Shown here piece after piece: positions 1 through 8,615 of a stretch of DNA of 64,000 nt. The notes under the pieces were generated by a model that made no database searches, was not told where the DNA came from, and saw only the letters and a program-made list of their open reading frames with translations. Positions within the stretch are counted from its first letter, which is position 1. Each line of letters starts with the position of its first letter. The stretch is from NCBI GenBank assembly GCA_041191405.1, contig JBEEOW010000017.1, positions 21,808 through 85,807 on the forward strand, written 5' to 3'. Origin of the DNA: JBEEOW01 sp041191405 (lineage in GTDB: Bacteria > Bacteroidota > Bacteroidia > Cytophagales > UBA9547). A program made the translations under genes and the position numbers.

Positions 1-279
1 CAACGCTTTTAATGTTTCAACATCAATAGGAGATGTCCAATCAGCAGGCGACGAAGCCTTTTTGAATGAATCAACCAATGCCGAAGGAATTTGCAATGGC
101 ACATTTGCTTTAGCATAACATAACAATTGTTGCGAAACAATGATATGTCCAAAATTCCAAAGAATATTATTGTTAAACCCCTTCGGAATAGTAGTTAATT
201 GCTCAGTACTTAAACCCTCTATTGCATTAACTAATTGATTTCTTGTGGTTCTCAATGAACCTATTACAGATGATATCAT
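1..279 (-). CDS. DinB-like family protein, N-terminal part (runs off window)
   Basis: The reading frame is open from an ATG at 279 down to base 1, giving the first 93 codons of a leftward gene whose 3' end lies outside the window. The protein starts MISSVIGSLRTTRNQL and contains NNILWNFGHIIVSQQLL around residues 36-52. That pattern, a four-helix-bundle segment with a conserved histidine in WNxGHI, fits the DinB/YfiT-like superfamily, whose members bind a metal and often act as thiol-dependent transferases. Only the N-terminal helices are visible, so the metal site cannot be completed and the reaction is unknown. It lies downstream of trpS on the same strand, 216 bases away, with degenerate repeats in between. 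Confidence 0.6.
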   Translation of the reverse strand, partial: MISSVIGSLRTTRNQLVNAIEGLSTEQLTTIPKGFNNNILWNFGHIIVSQQLLCYAKANVPLQIPSALVDSFKKASSPADWTSPIDVETLKAL

Positions 280-285
280 ATATTT

Positions 286-335
286 ATATTAGTTTTCGGT
301 TGTCAGTTTATTAGTTTTCAGTTGATAGTTTCTAT
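286..335. repeat. Degenerate AGTTTTCAGTTG word repeat (left arm)
   Basis: A stretch built from variants of TTAGTTTTC(A/G)GTTG(T/A)(C/T)AG lies directly upstream of the DinB-like start codon. The same words occur in inverted orientation at 467-497 beside the trpS stop codon, so the two copies bracket the intergenic region. The same family occurs near 10643, 25344 and 30898. Confidence 0.6.
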
Positions 336-466
336 AAATCTGTAAATAATTTTATGTACTCGTTTTTTGTAGTAAATATTTTTTAATATTCAATTTCTCT
401 TTTCACGTTGACAACGGTCCAAATACCTTGTCAACCGTAATTTTAATTGAGCTACTACATATTACA

Positions 467-497
467 GACTACTGAAAACTGAAAACTCAAAAAAACT
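467..497. repeat. Degenerate ACTGAAAACTGAAAACT word repeat (right arm)
   Basis: Tandem near-copies of ACTGAAAACT abut the trpS stop codon (496-498). They are the reverse complement of the words at 286-335. See the finding on gene-end repeats. Confidence 0.6.
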
Positions 498-1464
498 AAA
501 AACCAGTCAATTCTCTTACTTTCTTCAAAATTGGCAACGAAATAGCTCTTGCTTTTTGAGCACCAACTTTTAGAGCTTCTTCAATTTCGTTGGTATTAGC
601 CATGTAATAATTGAATTTTTCACGTTCAACAGCATATTTTTCTTTAATCAAATCAAATAAAGCTTGTTTTGCATGACCATATCCAAAATTCCCAGCTAAA
701 TATTTTGCTCTTAACTCTTCAATCTGAGCATCATTTCCTATAACCGAATATATTTTAAACACATTACAAGTATCAGGATTTTTTGGCTCTTCTAACGGAG
801 TTGAATCTGTTTGAATGGTTTTAATAACTTTTAATAACTCTTTGTCAGGCAAGAAAATATCAATAAAATTTCCATACGATTTACTCATTTTCTGCCCATC
901 TGTGCCGGGAATAGTCATTATTTTTTCATCCACTTTAGCTTGTGGTAACACCAAAGTTTCGCCGTATTGCAAGTTAAATTTAGTAGCTATATCTCTAGCC
1001 ATTTCAAGGTGCTGAATTTGATCTTTACCAACAGGCACAATTTCAGCAGCATACATTAAAATATCCGCAGCCATCAATACAGGGTAAGTAAACAAACCCG
1101 CATTTACGTCAGCCAATTTTTCAGATTTATCCTTAAACGAATGTGCATTTGCAAGCATTGGGAAAGGAGTGAGGCAGTTTAAATACCAAGTAAGTTCGCA
1201 CACTTCAGGAATATCCGATTGGCGATAAAAAACATTTTTATTTACATCAAATCCAAAAGCAAGCCACGCAGCAGCTGTTGAATACACATTTTGTTTTCTA
1301 GTTTCGCCGTCTCTTAAAGTGGTAAAAGAGTGTAAGTCAGCAATAAAAAATAGCGATTCGTTACCTTCTTTTTCAGATAATTTTATTGCAGGAATAATTG
1401 CTCCCAATAAGTTACCTAAATGTGGGCGTCCTGAACTTTGAACACCAGTTAATATTCTAGCCAT
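496..1464 (-). CDS. trpS: Tryptophan--tRNA ligase
   Basis: Charges tRNA-Trp with tryptophan in the cytosol. It is a 322-residue class Ic synthetase of normal bacterial length. The HIGH-equivalent motif is PHLGNLLGA (residues 14-22). The class signature GKDQIQHLEMARD is at 146-158 and an intact KMSKS loop is at 192-196. The ATG at 1464 places the start seven residues before the first conserved strand, as in the family. The gene is monocistronic or is followed by the DinB-like gene. Its stop codon touches a degenerate repeat. Nothing is missing from the active site, so this is very likely a functional housekeeping enzyme. Confidence 0.97.
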   Translation of the reverse strand: MARILTGVQSSGRPHLGNLLGAIIPAIKLSEKEGNESLFFIADLHSFTTLRDGETRKQNVYSTAAAWLAFGFDVNKNVFYRQSDIPEVCELTWYLNCLTPFPMLANAHSFKDKSEKLADVNAGLFTYPVLMAADILMYAAEIVPVGKDQIQHLEMARDIATKFNLQYGETLVLPQAKVDEKIMTIPGTDGQKMSKSYGNFIDIFLPDKELLKVIKTIQTDSTPLEEPKNPDTCNVFKIYSVIGNDAQIEELRAKYLAGNFGYGHAKQALFDLIKEKYAVEREKFNYYMANTNEIEEALKVGAQKARAISLPILKKVRELTGF

Positions 1465-1554
1465 ATAAATTTGAAATAAAACTCTGAAATTTGCTGCAAA
1501 TTATGCAAATATTTATTATTCACCATAATTGATGTGAAACATATCTTTTTTCTC

Positions 1555-1562
1555 TATTTTTG
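1555..1562 (+). promoter_or_regulatory. Bacteroidota -7 element (TATTTTTG)
   Basis: Exact match to TAnnTTTG, 23 bases upstream of the DUF1573 gene at 1585. No clear -33 TTG at the usual 19-21 base spacing was found. Confidence 0.5.
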
Positions 1563-1584
1563 TTGAATTGAAAAAGATTGATTT

Positions 1585-2676
1585 ATGAAAAAGATAGTTG
1601 TATTAATTAGTTTAATTTTTAGTGTAATCTCAATGGTTGTGGCACAAAATCAGTTGGTTAAGTTCGAAACCAATTTGTATGATTTTGGAAAAATAAAAGA
1701 AGAAGCAATCGAACATACTTATGAATTTAAGTTTGCAAATACATCTTCAACTAAAATTTTAATATCGAATGTAATTGCAAGTTGTGGTTGCACTACGCCA
1801 ACTTGGACAAAAGATAGCGTTTCTGCTGGCAAAAGTGGCTTTATAAAAGCCGTTTTCAACTCAACCAATCGTCCGGGTTTGTTTGAAAAAACTTTGAAAG
1901 TAGTAGTAAGTTCTCCTACCAAAACTGATACTATTCAATTGGGAATCAAAGGTGAGGTAATGCCCAAACCAAGAACAGGAAAACTTGATTTTCCCGATAA
2001 ATTGGGAGCACTTCGTGTACAATCTCGTTATTTTAATCTTGGAAATGTAAAAACTACAGACAAACCTGCTGAATTTAATTTTGGTATTTATAACGATACC
2101 ACTTTTGATTTAACATTAAAAGTGAAAAGTTTACCAATGCCAAAATACATGAATGTGCAACTTGACCCTGAAGTGCTAAAGCCAGGACAAAGAGGGAATA
2201 TTAAAATTACATTCAATGCAAAAGAACGTGGTGATTATGGTTATGTGTCTGATTATTTTGAACTTGAAACAAATGAAGAGTCAGGTGCTAGTAAATTGAT
2301 TTATATTGCTACAACTGTTGAAGAATATTTTCCGCCAATGACTGAAGCGCAACTAGCCTTTGCTCCTAAAATGGCTGTTGATAAAAAAGAATACGATTTC
2401 AGAACTGTACGTGAAGGAGAATTAGCAAAAGTTGCATTTGTTTTAACAAACACAGGCAAAACAGAATTAGTTATCCGTAAAACAAAAGCAAGTTGTGGTT
2501 GTACTGCATCTGAACCTGAGAAAAGTAACTTAGCTCCTGGCGAATCAACTAATATTAATGTAACATTTAATTCAGAAGGAAGGTCAGGAACGCAAACAAA
2601 AACTATTACAGTTTTTACAAACGATCCAACTTCACCTGTTCAATATTTAACAATTAAAGCTTTTGTTGTTAAATAG
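1585..2676 (+). CDS. Secreted DUF1573 protein with two domains
   Basis: A 363-residue exported protein. An N-terminal signal peptide (KKIVVLISLIFSVISMVVAQ) ends near residue 20. Two copies of the DUF1573 Ig-like beta-sandwich follow, each with the diagnostic SCGCT motif, at 66-70 and 303-307. Each motif is followed by a P/APG(K/E)S...FNS(T/E)xRxG segment. The middle third (about 125-260) reads as a further beta-rich domain without the cysteine motif. DUF1573 proteins are abundant in Bacteroidota and resemble ASH/MSP-like folds, but their function is not established. A consensus -7 element lies just upstream. The gene appears to be monocistronic. Confidence 0.85.
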   Translation: MKKIVVLISLIFSVISMVVAQNQLVKFETNLYDFGKIKEEAIEHTYEFKFANTSSTKILISNVIASCGCTTPTWTKDSVSAGKSGFIKAVFNSTNRPGLFEKTLKVVVSSPTKTDTIQLGIKGEVMPKPRTGKLDFPDKLGALRVQSRYFNLGNVKTTDKPAEFNFGIYNDTTFDLTLKVKSLPMPKYMNVQLDPEVLKPGQRGNIKITFNAKERGDYGYVSDYFELETNEESGASKLIYIATTVEEYFPPMTEAQLAFAPKMAVDKKEYDFRTVREGELAKVAFVLTNTGKTELVIRKTKASCGCTASEPEKSNLAPGESTNINVTFNSEGRSGTQTKTITVFTNDPTSPVQYLTIKAFVVK

Positions 2677-2811
2677 TAGAGCTTTAAATTAATATAAAAT
2701 CAAGTATTTATAAATTTAATTATAAAAAATATGTAAATACTTGTAACTTGTTTCCTGAAATTCGTACAAGCTAATTACTAAGAATAAATTGTTCAATTAA
2801 AACATATTGTT

Positions 2812-3522
2812 ATGAAACGTTTAATTATTGCATTCTCACTATTATTTACTTCAATTTTTAGAGTTTCTGCTCAAGATTCTCAAAAAGAGCAATTGAATTC
2901 AGATGCATATGAAGTAATAATCCAATATTTAGATGGTACTTCCGAAACCATTCAGTCTGAATTTTATGCAGATGAAATTACAGGGAAACCATTTTTATTT
3001 AAAAACAGTTGCGAGCGAATCTATGCTGATCAAACAAAGCAATTGATTGTAAAAAATTCAAAAAATGAAGTTGAAAAAGCAATTTCTTTTGATAACTCTT
3101 GGTACTTTGAAGTTGAGGAGTTATCAGGACCTAAATTGAAAGTATATAATGATCGTCCTTACAAACAATCTATTAAAAGTTATTATTTTAGAAAAGGCGA
3201 TGGACCATTTTTAGCATACAGTGGTCACAACGTACATGATGTTTTTGGAGATAATCCTTTTGCTTACAAATACGCACAAAAACATTTGTTACTTAGAGAT
3301 ATTAGGTCTTTTGCAACTTACGGTTCTGCTGTGGGAGGCTTAGTATGTTTGTTTACACTTAAAGGATTAGTAGTTGTAGGTTCTGCATCATTACCTGCTT
3401 CATTATTAGTATTTGGAGGAGCAATTGTAGTTTCTTCTGTAGCGTATCCTTTATTAAGAGGTCCATCAGATAAAGCACTTATCAAAGCAATCAAGATTTA
3501 TAACGGTCAAAAAGTTGAATAA
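2812..3522 (+). CDS. Hypothetical secreted or membrane-anchored protein
   Basis: I do not recognise a family. The 236-residue product starts with a signal peptide (MKRLIIAFSLLFTSIFRVSAQ). A mixed alpha/beta region follows to about residue 160, with aromatic patches such as SWYFEVEE and YYFRKGDGP. Two adjacent hydrophobic segments (about 170-192 and 194-212, glycine/valine-rich) could form a membrane hairpin near the C terminus. The last 32 bases overlap the 3' end of the convergent TMP-synthase-like gene. The ATG at 2812 is the only sensible start because it opens the signal peptide. Confidence 0.6.
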   Translation: MKRLIIAFSLLFTSIFRVSAQDSQKEQLNSDAYEVIIQYLDGTSETIQSEFYADEITGKPFLFKNSCERIYADQTKQLIVKNSKNEVEKAISFDNSWYFEVEELSGPKLKVYNDRPYKQSIKSYYFRKGDGPFLAYSGHNVHDVFGDNPFAYKYAQKHLLLRDIRSFATYGSAVGGLVCLFTLKGLVVVGSASLPASLLVFGGAIVVSSVAYPLLRGPSDKALIKAIKIYNGQKVE

Positions 3523-4144
3523 ACTTTTGTAATTCAGATATTGGATTGGGAGCTAACCAAATAGCTCCCAAAATTCCAGCTCCTTTAAAATGTAACGATT
3601 TTAATTTTTCAATATTTTCTAAACTTACGCCGCCTAAAGCAATAGCATTTTGTGTTGATAAATTTAAATGAATCAATTCATCTTCATTAAAGTTTCCTTC
3701 GTAATTTTGCTTTGATATACTTTTAAATATCGGACTTATAAAATAATACTCAAACCTTTCTCCATTTTTTATAGCATCTTCAATCTTGTGAAATGAAGTT
3801 GAAATCACCTTTTTGTAATCAATTTGAATTGGTCTATCTTTTTCTTTTAAATGAAACCCTTTTAGGTTTTTGAATTCTTTGATTAACTCATGATGTTCGT
3901 GAATAACAATTCTATTGTGGAAATTTTCATTTATTGATTCAATAAAAATTCTGTACTCAACTTTTGATAAACTTGGTTTTCGGAGATGAAATACAAAAGC
4001 TGTATTTTTAAAAAAATAGTCAATTATTGCTAACTCATTATTAAGGTTAGTTTCTGAACTAATTAAAATTAAATCTTTAAAGTGATTCATAGTCAGTTCG
4101 TTGAGTTTTTTGTAGGATTCTGCAAGAATCCTCTTTTGTTTCAT
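3491..4144 (-). CDS. Thiamine phosphate synthase/TenI-like protein
   Basis: A TIM-barrel protein of the ThiE/TenI superfamily. Recognisable family blocks in the 217-residue frame are FHLRKPSLSK (residues 52-61, the substrate-side strand), GFHLKEKDR, FISPIFKSISK (equivalent of the GPxFxTxTK phosphate loop) and the terminal phosphate-binding ALGGV...GAGILGAIW. ThiE joins HMP-PP and thiazole phosphate. Stand-alone Bacteroidota homologues like this one sit away from thi operons and may do something else. The start could instead be the ATG at 4090 (MNHFKDLILISS), because the first 18 residues precede the usual first strand. The 3' end overlaps the convergent gene by 32 bases. Confidence 0.7.
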   Translation of the reverse strand: MKQKRILAESYKKLNELTMNHFKDLILISSETNLNNELAIIDYFFKNTAFVFHLRKPSLSKVEYRIFIESINENFHNRIVIHEHHELIKEFKNLKGFHLKEKDRPIQIDYKKVISTSFHKIEDAIKNGERFEYYFISPIFKSISKQNYEGNFNEDELIHLNLSTQNAIALGGVSLENIEKLKSLHFKGAGILGAIWLAPNPISELQKFIQLFDRYKS

Positions 4145-4232
4145 TAAAAATTTTAAATCAATCTGTTTGTTTTTAATCTTCTAATCTATAATCCTATGTG
4201 GCAGATAGTTGATTAATTTAAATAAGTCTAAA

Positions 4233-4268
4233 ATAAAAAAAAGCGTTAAGAAAACTTCTTAACGCTTT
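4233..4268 (-). terminator. Intrinsic terminator of the tRNA-Met gene
   Basis: Perfect 13-bp stem, AAAGCGTTAAGAA (4240-4252) with TTCTTAACGCTTT (4256-4268), and a 3-base loop. A run of A on the + strand (4233-4242) gives a U-tract for leftward transcription. It lies immediately 3' of the tRNA. Confidence 0.85.
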
Positions 4269-4271
4269 GTG

Positions 4272-4345
4272 TAGCGAAAACGGGATTTGAACCCGTGACC
4301 TCAGGGTTATGAATCCTGCGCTCTAACCAACTGAGCTACCTCGCC
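4272..4345 (-). tRNA. tRNA-Met (anticodon CAT)
   Basis: The complement of this interval folds as a cloverleaf. The acceptor stem is GGCGAGG with TTTCGCT (several G-T pairs), the D-arm is GCTC/GAGC, the anticodon loop is TTCATAA with CAT at 4311-4309, and the T-arm ACGGG/CCCGT encloses TTCAAAT. The discriminator base is A; the 3' CCA is not encoded. The anticodon stem has four pairs plus an A-C opposition next to the loop. It lacks the three G-C pairs of initiator tRNA, so it is elongator Met, or less likely the lysidine-modified Ile-CAT type. It is a single tRNA with its own promoter and terminator. Confidence 0.93.
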
Positions 4346-4358
4346 ATTTTTGAGAACA

Positions 4359-4366
4359 CAAAGGTA
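4359..4366 (-). promoter_or_regulatory. -7 element for tRNA-Met (TACCTTTG)
   Basis: Read leftwards this is TACCTTTG, a match to TAnnTTTG placed 14 bases upstream of the mature tRNA 5' end, consistent with a very short leader. Confidence 0.6.
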
Positions 4367-4458
4367 GCCTTTTTTTCTTAAAGTCAAAATATAATTGCCA
4401 ATTTTACGTTTAAAAAATCAAAAAATAAATTGATGACTCAAATTTCACTTATTTAATT

Positions 4459-4466
4459 TATATTTG
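4459..4466 (+). promoter_or_regulatory. -7 element (TATATTTG) for the LptF/LptG permease
   Basis: Exact TAnnTTTG match 28 bases upstream of the ATG at 4495. Confidence 0.55.
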
Positions 4467-4494
4467 GACTTCCTTTGCGATTCTCGTTTTTTTA

Positions 4495-5904
4495 ATGAAA
4501 AAGATAGATAAATTAGTATTTAAAGCATTCATCGGGCCATTTATTTTAACATTGGCTGTAGTGATATTTATACTCTTAACCCAACAAATGATTCGTTATT
4601 TCGAAGATTTTATTGGGAAAGGTCTTGGTTTTGAAGTGTATGCTGAATTATGTTACTATTTTAGTTTAACATTAACACCTATGGCTTTGCCTTTAGCAAT
4701 TTTGATTGCTTCATTAATGACATATGGTAATTTAGGAGAACATTTTGAGTTGACTGCAATTAAAAGTGCAGGAATTTCTATGGTCAGAACCTTATTGCCA
4801 ATTTTTGTTTTTGTGCTATTGCTGACTTACGTAGGGTATTTGTTTAATAATATAGTAGTTCCTTATGCAAATTTAAAGGCTTATAGTTTACTGTATGATA
4901 TTAGGCAACAAAAACCAAGTTTAGATTTGAAAGAAGGTGGATTTTATAATGGAATTCCTGGTTATAGTATTAAAGTTGCAAAAAAGTACCCTGATGGGAA
5001 AACACTAAAAGGGGTAATAATATATGATCATTCTGAAGCAAGAGGCAATACTGATGTTATTCTTGCCGACTCAGGGATTATGCAAACAGTTTTACATGAC
5101 CAATATCTTGAATTAAAATTGTTTAATGGTAACCAATACAGTGAAGTTGCTAATGCAAACAATGCTCCTACAAATGAATTTATTAAAAGTAAATTTGATA
5201 AAACCAATATCATGTTTAGTTTGGAGTCGTTTAATATGCAACGTACTGATGAAGAGTTATTTAAAACAAATAAGATAATGCTATCTGTGGATAAGCTTAA
5301 GTTTGCTGTGGATTCAATTAGAAAAGATAGAGATACTATGATTACATCATTATATCCTAACTTAAAACCATTTTTTAATTTTAACTTGAGAGACGATAGG
5401 AAATTTGACACAACAATAACAGCAAAAGTGCCTGATTATTCAAAACTTACGCAAGAACAAAAAATTAGAATTTTGGGAAATGCTATAAATAATGCTAGGA
5501 ATGTTGCAAATTGGACCGAAAGTTTCAAGTCTAGAATTCAAACTTTGAGTAGAGATGCAAATGATTTTGATATTGAAAGAGTAAGGAAGTATTCGCAATC
5601 AATAGCAATAATTATTATGTTTTTAATTGGGGCTCCTCTAGGAGCAATTATTAAAAAAGGAGGTTTAGGTGTGCCTATATTGGTGTCTGTGATTTTCTTT
5701 ATTGTATATTTTGTGTTAATGACTTTAGGTCAAAAATACGCTAAAGAAGGAGTTTTGTCAGTATTAAATGGAATTTGGATGGCCAATTATGCATTGCTAC
5801 CCTTCGGATTGTTCTTTTTAAAACAAGCTCGAACAGATTCAAGGTTATTTGAACTTGATTATTTTTCAGTAATGTGGGATAGATTGAAATTGAAATTTAA
5901 GTAG
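4495..5904 (+). CDS. LptF/LptG-family lipopolysaccharide export permease
   Basis: A YjgP/YjgQ-family inner-membrane protein of 469 residues that would form the transmembrane part of the LptB2FG transporter, which pulls LPS from the inner membrane to the Lpt bridge. Three N-terminal membrane helices (about 10-32, 52-75, 98-120) carry the family segment LTPMALPLAILIASLMTYG. A large periplasmic beta-jellyroll insert of about 230 residues follows. Three further helices lie near the C terminus, including IIIMFLIGAPLGAIIKKGG. Bacteroidota usually encode two such proteins apart from each other. I cannot say whether this one is LptF or LptG. It is monocistronic with a consensus -7 element upstream. 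Confidence 0.88.
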   Translation: MKKIDKLVFKAFIGPFILTLAVVIFILLTQQMIRYFEDFIGKGLGFEVYAELCYYFSLTLTPMALPLAILIASLMTYGNLGEHFELTAIKSAGISMVRTLLPIFVFVLLLTYVGYLFNNIVVPYANLKAYSLLYDIRQQKPSLDLKEGGFYNGIPGYSIKVAKKYPDGKTLKGVIIYDHSEARGNTDVILADSGIMQTVLHDQYLELKLFNGNQYSEVANANNAPTNEFIKSKFDKTNIMFSLESFNMQRTDEELFKTNKIMLSVDKLKFAVDSIRKDRDTMITSLYPNLKPFFNFNLRDDRKFDTTITAKVPDYSKLTQEQKIRILGNAINNARNVANWTESFKSRIQTLSRDANDFDIERVRKYSQSIAIIIMFLIGAPLGAIIKKGGLGVPILVSVIFFIVYFVLMTLGQKYAKEGVLSVLNGIWMANYALLPFGLFFLKQARTDSRLFELDYFSVMWDRLKLKFK

Positions 5905-5946
5905 TAATAAAATTATATAAAGATTTTATTTACACAATTAATTCAT

Positions 5947-5954
5947 TATCTTTG
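5947..5954 (+). promoter_or_regulatory. -7 element (TATCTTTG) for rpsO
   Basis: Perfect TAnnTTTG followed by C, 35 bases upstream of the rpsO ATG. Confidence 0.7.
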
Positions 5955-5988
5955 CAAGCTAGTAAGTAGAATTACAAAATTATATAAG

Positions 5989-6264
5989 ATGTATTTAAAC
6001 AAAGAATTCAAGGAAGAGATTTTTGCAAAAAACAGTCCAGCTAAATCTAAAACTGACACTGGTTCTGTAGAATCTCAAGTGGCATTGTTTACTGCTCGTA
6101 TTAATCATTTAAATGAGCATTTAAAACAAAACCACAAAGACTATTCTACCCGTCTTGGCTTATTAAAGCTAGTGGGCAAGAGAAGAAGCCTATTAGATTA
6201 TCTTAATAGAAAAGATGTGGCGAGATACAGAGCATTAATTGCTGAGTTGGGTATTAGAAAATAA
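5989..6264 (+). CDS. rpsO: 30S ribosomal protein S15
   Basis: Full-length, 91 residues. S15 is a primary binder of the 16S rRNA central domain and organises the platform of the small subunit. Family blocks are visible throughout: TDTGSVESQVALFTARINHL (residues 22-41), HLKQNHKDYSTRLGLL (44-59) and the C-terminal GKRRSLLDYLNRKDVARY (63-80). It lies immediately upstream of pnp, the same order as in many bacteria, with a hairpin and T-run in the 119-base gap. The strong consensus promoter and the lysine/arginine-rich composition fit a highly expressed ribosomal gene. Confidence 0.98.
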   Translation: MYLNKEFKEEIFAKNSPAKSKTDTGSVESQVALFTARINHLNEHLKQNHKDYSTRLGLLKLVGKRRSLLDYLNRKDVARYRALIAELGIRK

Positions 6265-6286
6265 TATTTCTATCCAATATAAAAGG

Positions 6287-6326
6287 ACAAAAGGGGATTC
6301 TGCAAAGAGTTCCCTTTTGTTTCTTT
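6287..6326 (+). terminator. Terminator or attenuator between rpsO and pnp
   Basis: Hairpin formed by ACAAAAGGG (6287-6295) and CCCTTTTGT (6312-6320), with a 16-base loop that can be shortened by A-T pairs, followed by TTCTTTT. It could end rpsO transcripts or give partial read-through into pnp. Confidence 0.65.
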
Positions 6327-6383
6327 TATCAAGTATTGAAAAAAGCCTTTTAGATTGATTCATTTCCAATTAAAAAATATTTT

Positions 6384-8585
6384 ATGCTCCGTAACGTAGT
6401 AACGAAATCGTTAACACTTAATGATGGGAGAACAATAACACTTGAAACAGGAAAGTTGGCAAAACAAGCTGATGGTTCAGTTGTTCTTCGTTGTGGAAAC
6501 ACAATGTTGCTTGCAACTATAGTTTCAAATGTAGATGCTAAAGAAGGTATAGATTTCTTGCCTCTTTCTGTTGATTATCAAGAAAAGTTTGCATCTGCAG
6601 GTCGTATACCTGGAGGATTCCTTCGTCGTGAAGGCAAATTAAGCGATCACGAGGTTCTTGTTTCTCGTTTAGTTGACCGTGCACTTCGTCCACTTTTCCC
6701 TGAAGATTATCACTCTGATACTCAGGTGATAATTACTTTAATTTCTGCTGATGCAGAAGTTTTACCTGATGCTTTGGCTGCATTGGCAGCATCTGCTGCA
6801 ATTGCAGTTTCTGATATTCCTTTTAATGGTCCAATTTCAGAAGTTAGAGTTGGTAAGTTAGATGGTAAATTAATCATTAACCCAACATCTTCTCAATTAA
6901 AAGATTCTACTATTGATATGATTATTGCAGCTTCGGCTGACAATATTTTGATGGTTGAAGGTGAAATGAAAGAAGTTGCAGAAGAGGAAATGATTGAAGT
7001 TATAGCATTCGCTCATGAAGCAATCAGAGAGCAAATCAAACTTCAAATCGAACTGGCTGAAGCTGTAGGCGTGAAAGAAAAACGCACTTACTGTCATGAA
7101 ACAAATGATGAAGAACTTAGAGAGTTCATCAATAAAGAGTTTTATGATAAAGTGTTGGCAGCTGCTCGTTTGTGTCACAACGACAAAAACTTAAGAAAAG
7201 AAGTATTAAATGCTCCGTTTAAAGAATATGTAGCTTCTTTACCAGAAGATCATACTGTTAATTTAGACTTAGCTAAAAAATATTATGGCGACGTAATTTA
7301 TGAAGCATCAAGAAACTTGGTGTTAGAATATGGCGTTCGTTTAGATGGTAGAAAAACTGAAGAAATTCGTCAGATTACTTCTGAGGTTGATTATTTACCT
7401 TCTCCACATGGTTCAGCTTTATTTACAAGAGGCGAAACTCAGTCTCTAACTACTGTTACTTTAGGTACTAAGTTAGATGAACAAATGATTGATTCTGCAA
7501 TGTTTAATGGAACAAGTAATTTCATTTTACATTACAATTTCCCATCATTTAGTACAGGAGAAATAAAACCAAATCGTGGTCCAGGTCGTAGAGAGGTAGG
7601 GCATGGTAACCTAGCTTTACGTGGATTAAAAAATGTATTGCCAACAGGCGATGACAATCCATATACAATTCGTGTTGTTTCTGATATTTTAGAGTCGAAT
7701 GGTTCGTCGTCAATGGCAACTGTTTGTGCAGGAACGCTTGCATTAATGGATGCTGGTGTTAAAATTAAAGCACCAGTTTCAGGAATTGCAATGGGATTAA
7801 TCCTAAATGAAAAAACAGGTAAATATGCAATTCTTTCAGATATCTTAGGTGATGAAGATCATTTAGGTGACATGGACTTTAAAGTTGTTGGTACTGCTAA
7901 TGGTATTACAGCTTGTCAAATGGATATCAAAATCAATGGTTTATCATTTGAAGTTTTAAAAGAAGCTTTACACCAAGCAAAACGTGGTCGTTTACACATC
8001 TTAAATGAGATGGCTAAAACTATCACTGAGCCAAGAGAAGACATGAAAGCGCATGCTCCACGTTCAATTAAATTGAGAGTTGAGAAAGAGTTTATTGGTG
8101 CTATCATTGGGCCTGGAGGTAAAATTATTCAAGATATTCAAAAAACTACAGGAGCAACTGTTGTTATAGAAGAAATTGATAACGTAGGTGTTGTAAGTAT
8201 TTTTGCTACAAGCAAAGATGCGATGAATGCAGCAGTGAAACGTATCAAAGATATTGTAGCAATTCCTGAAGTTGGCGAAACTTACGAAGGTGTAGTTAAA
8301 GCTATTCAAGCATTTGGCGCATTTGTTGAGTTTATGCCTGGAAAAGATGGTTTATTACATATCTCAGAAATTAAATGGGAAAGACTTGATTCTATGGAAG
8401 GTGTACTTGAAATAGGAGAAAAAGTTAAAGTTCAGTTAGTTGAGATAGATAAAAAAACGGGTAAATATCGTTTATCAAGAAAAGTTTTGTTGCCACGTCC
8501 TGAAAAACCAGCATCGGCAGAAAAAACAAGTACTGACGAACAAGCTGCACCTGCAGCAAGCAAATTTACAAGACAAAATCCTTAA
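6384..8585 (+). CDS. pnp: Polyribonucleotide nucleotidyltransferase (PNPase)
   Basis: A 3'-5' phosphorolytic exoribonuclease and RNA-tailing enzyme, 733 residues. Domains in order are the first RNase PH core (about 10-140, with FLRREGKLSDHE), the all-helical linker, the second RNase PH core (about 310-540, with ETQSLTTVTLG and the catalytic region SDILGDEDHLGDMDFKV), a KH domain (about 555-615, GAIIGPGGKIIQDI) and an S1 domain (about 625-695, GVVKAIQAFGAFVEFMPGKDG). It ends in a short low-complexity tail rich in Ala, Glu and Thr. Downstream rpoD starts 30 bases after the stop, so the two may be cotranscribed. All expected domains are present. Confidence 0.98.
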   Translation: MLRNVVTKSLTLNDGRTITLETGKLAKQADGSVVLRCGNTMLLATIVSNVDAKEGIDFLPLSVDYQEKFASAGRIPGGFLRREGKLSDHEVLVSRLVDRALRPLFPEDYHSDTQVIITLISADAEVLPDALAALAASAAIAVSDIPFNGPISEVRVGKLDGKLIINPTSSQLKDSTIDMIIAASADNILMVEGEMKEVAEEEMIEVIAFAHEAIREQIKLQIELAEAVGVKEKRTYCHETNDEELREFINKEFYDKVLAAARLCHNDKNLRKEVLNAPFKEYVASLPEDHTVNLDLAKKYYGDVIYEASRNLVLEYGVRLDGRKTEEIRQITSEVDYLPSPHGSALFTRGETQSLTTVTLGTKLDEQMIDSAMFNGTSNFILHYNFPSFSTGEIKPNRGPGRREVGHGNLALRGLKNVLPTGDDNPYTIRVVSDILESNGSSSMATVCAGTLALMDAGVKIKAPVSGIAMGLILNEKTGKYAILSDILGDEDHLGDMDFKVVGTANGITACQMDIKINGLSFEVLKEALHQAKRGRLHILNEMAKTITEPREDMKAHAPRSIKLRVEKEFIGAIIGPGGKIIQDIQKTTGATVVIEEIDNVGVVSIFATSKDAMNAAVKRIKDIVAIPEVGETYEGVVKAIQAFGAFVEFMPGKDGLLHISEIKWERLDSMEGVLEIGEKVKVQLVEIDKKTGKYRLSRKVLLPRPEKPASAEKTSTDEQAAPAASKFTRQNP

Positions 8586-8615
8586 TACTTTTTATTACAA
8601 GTATTACAAAAATAA

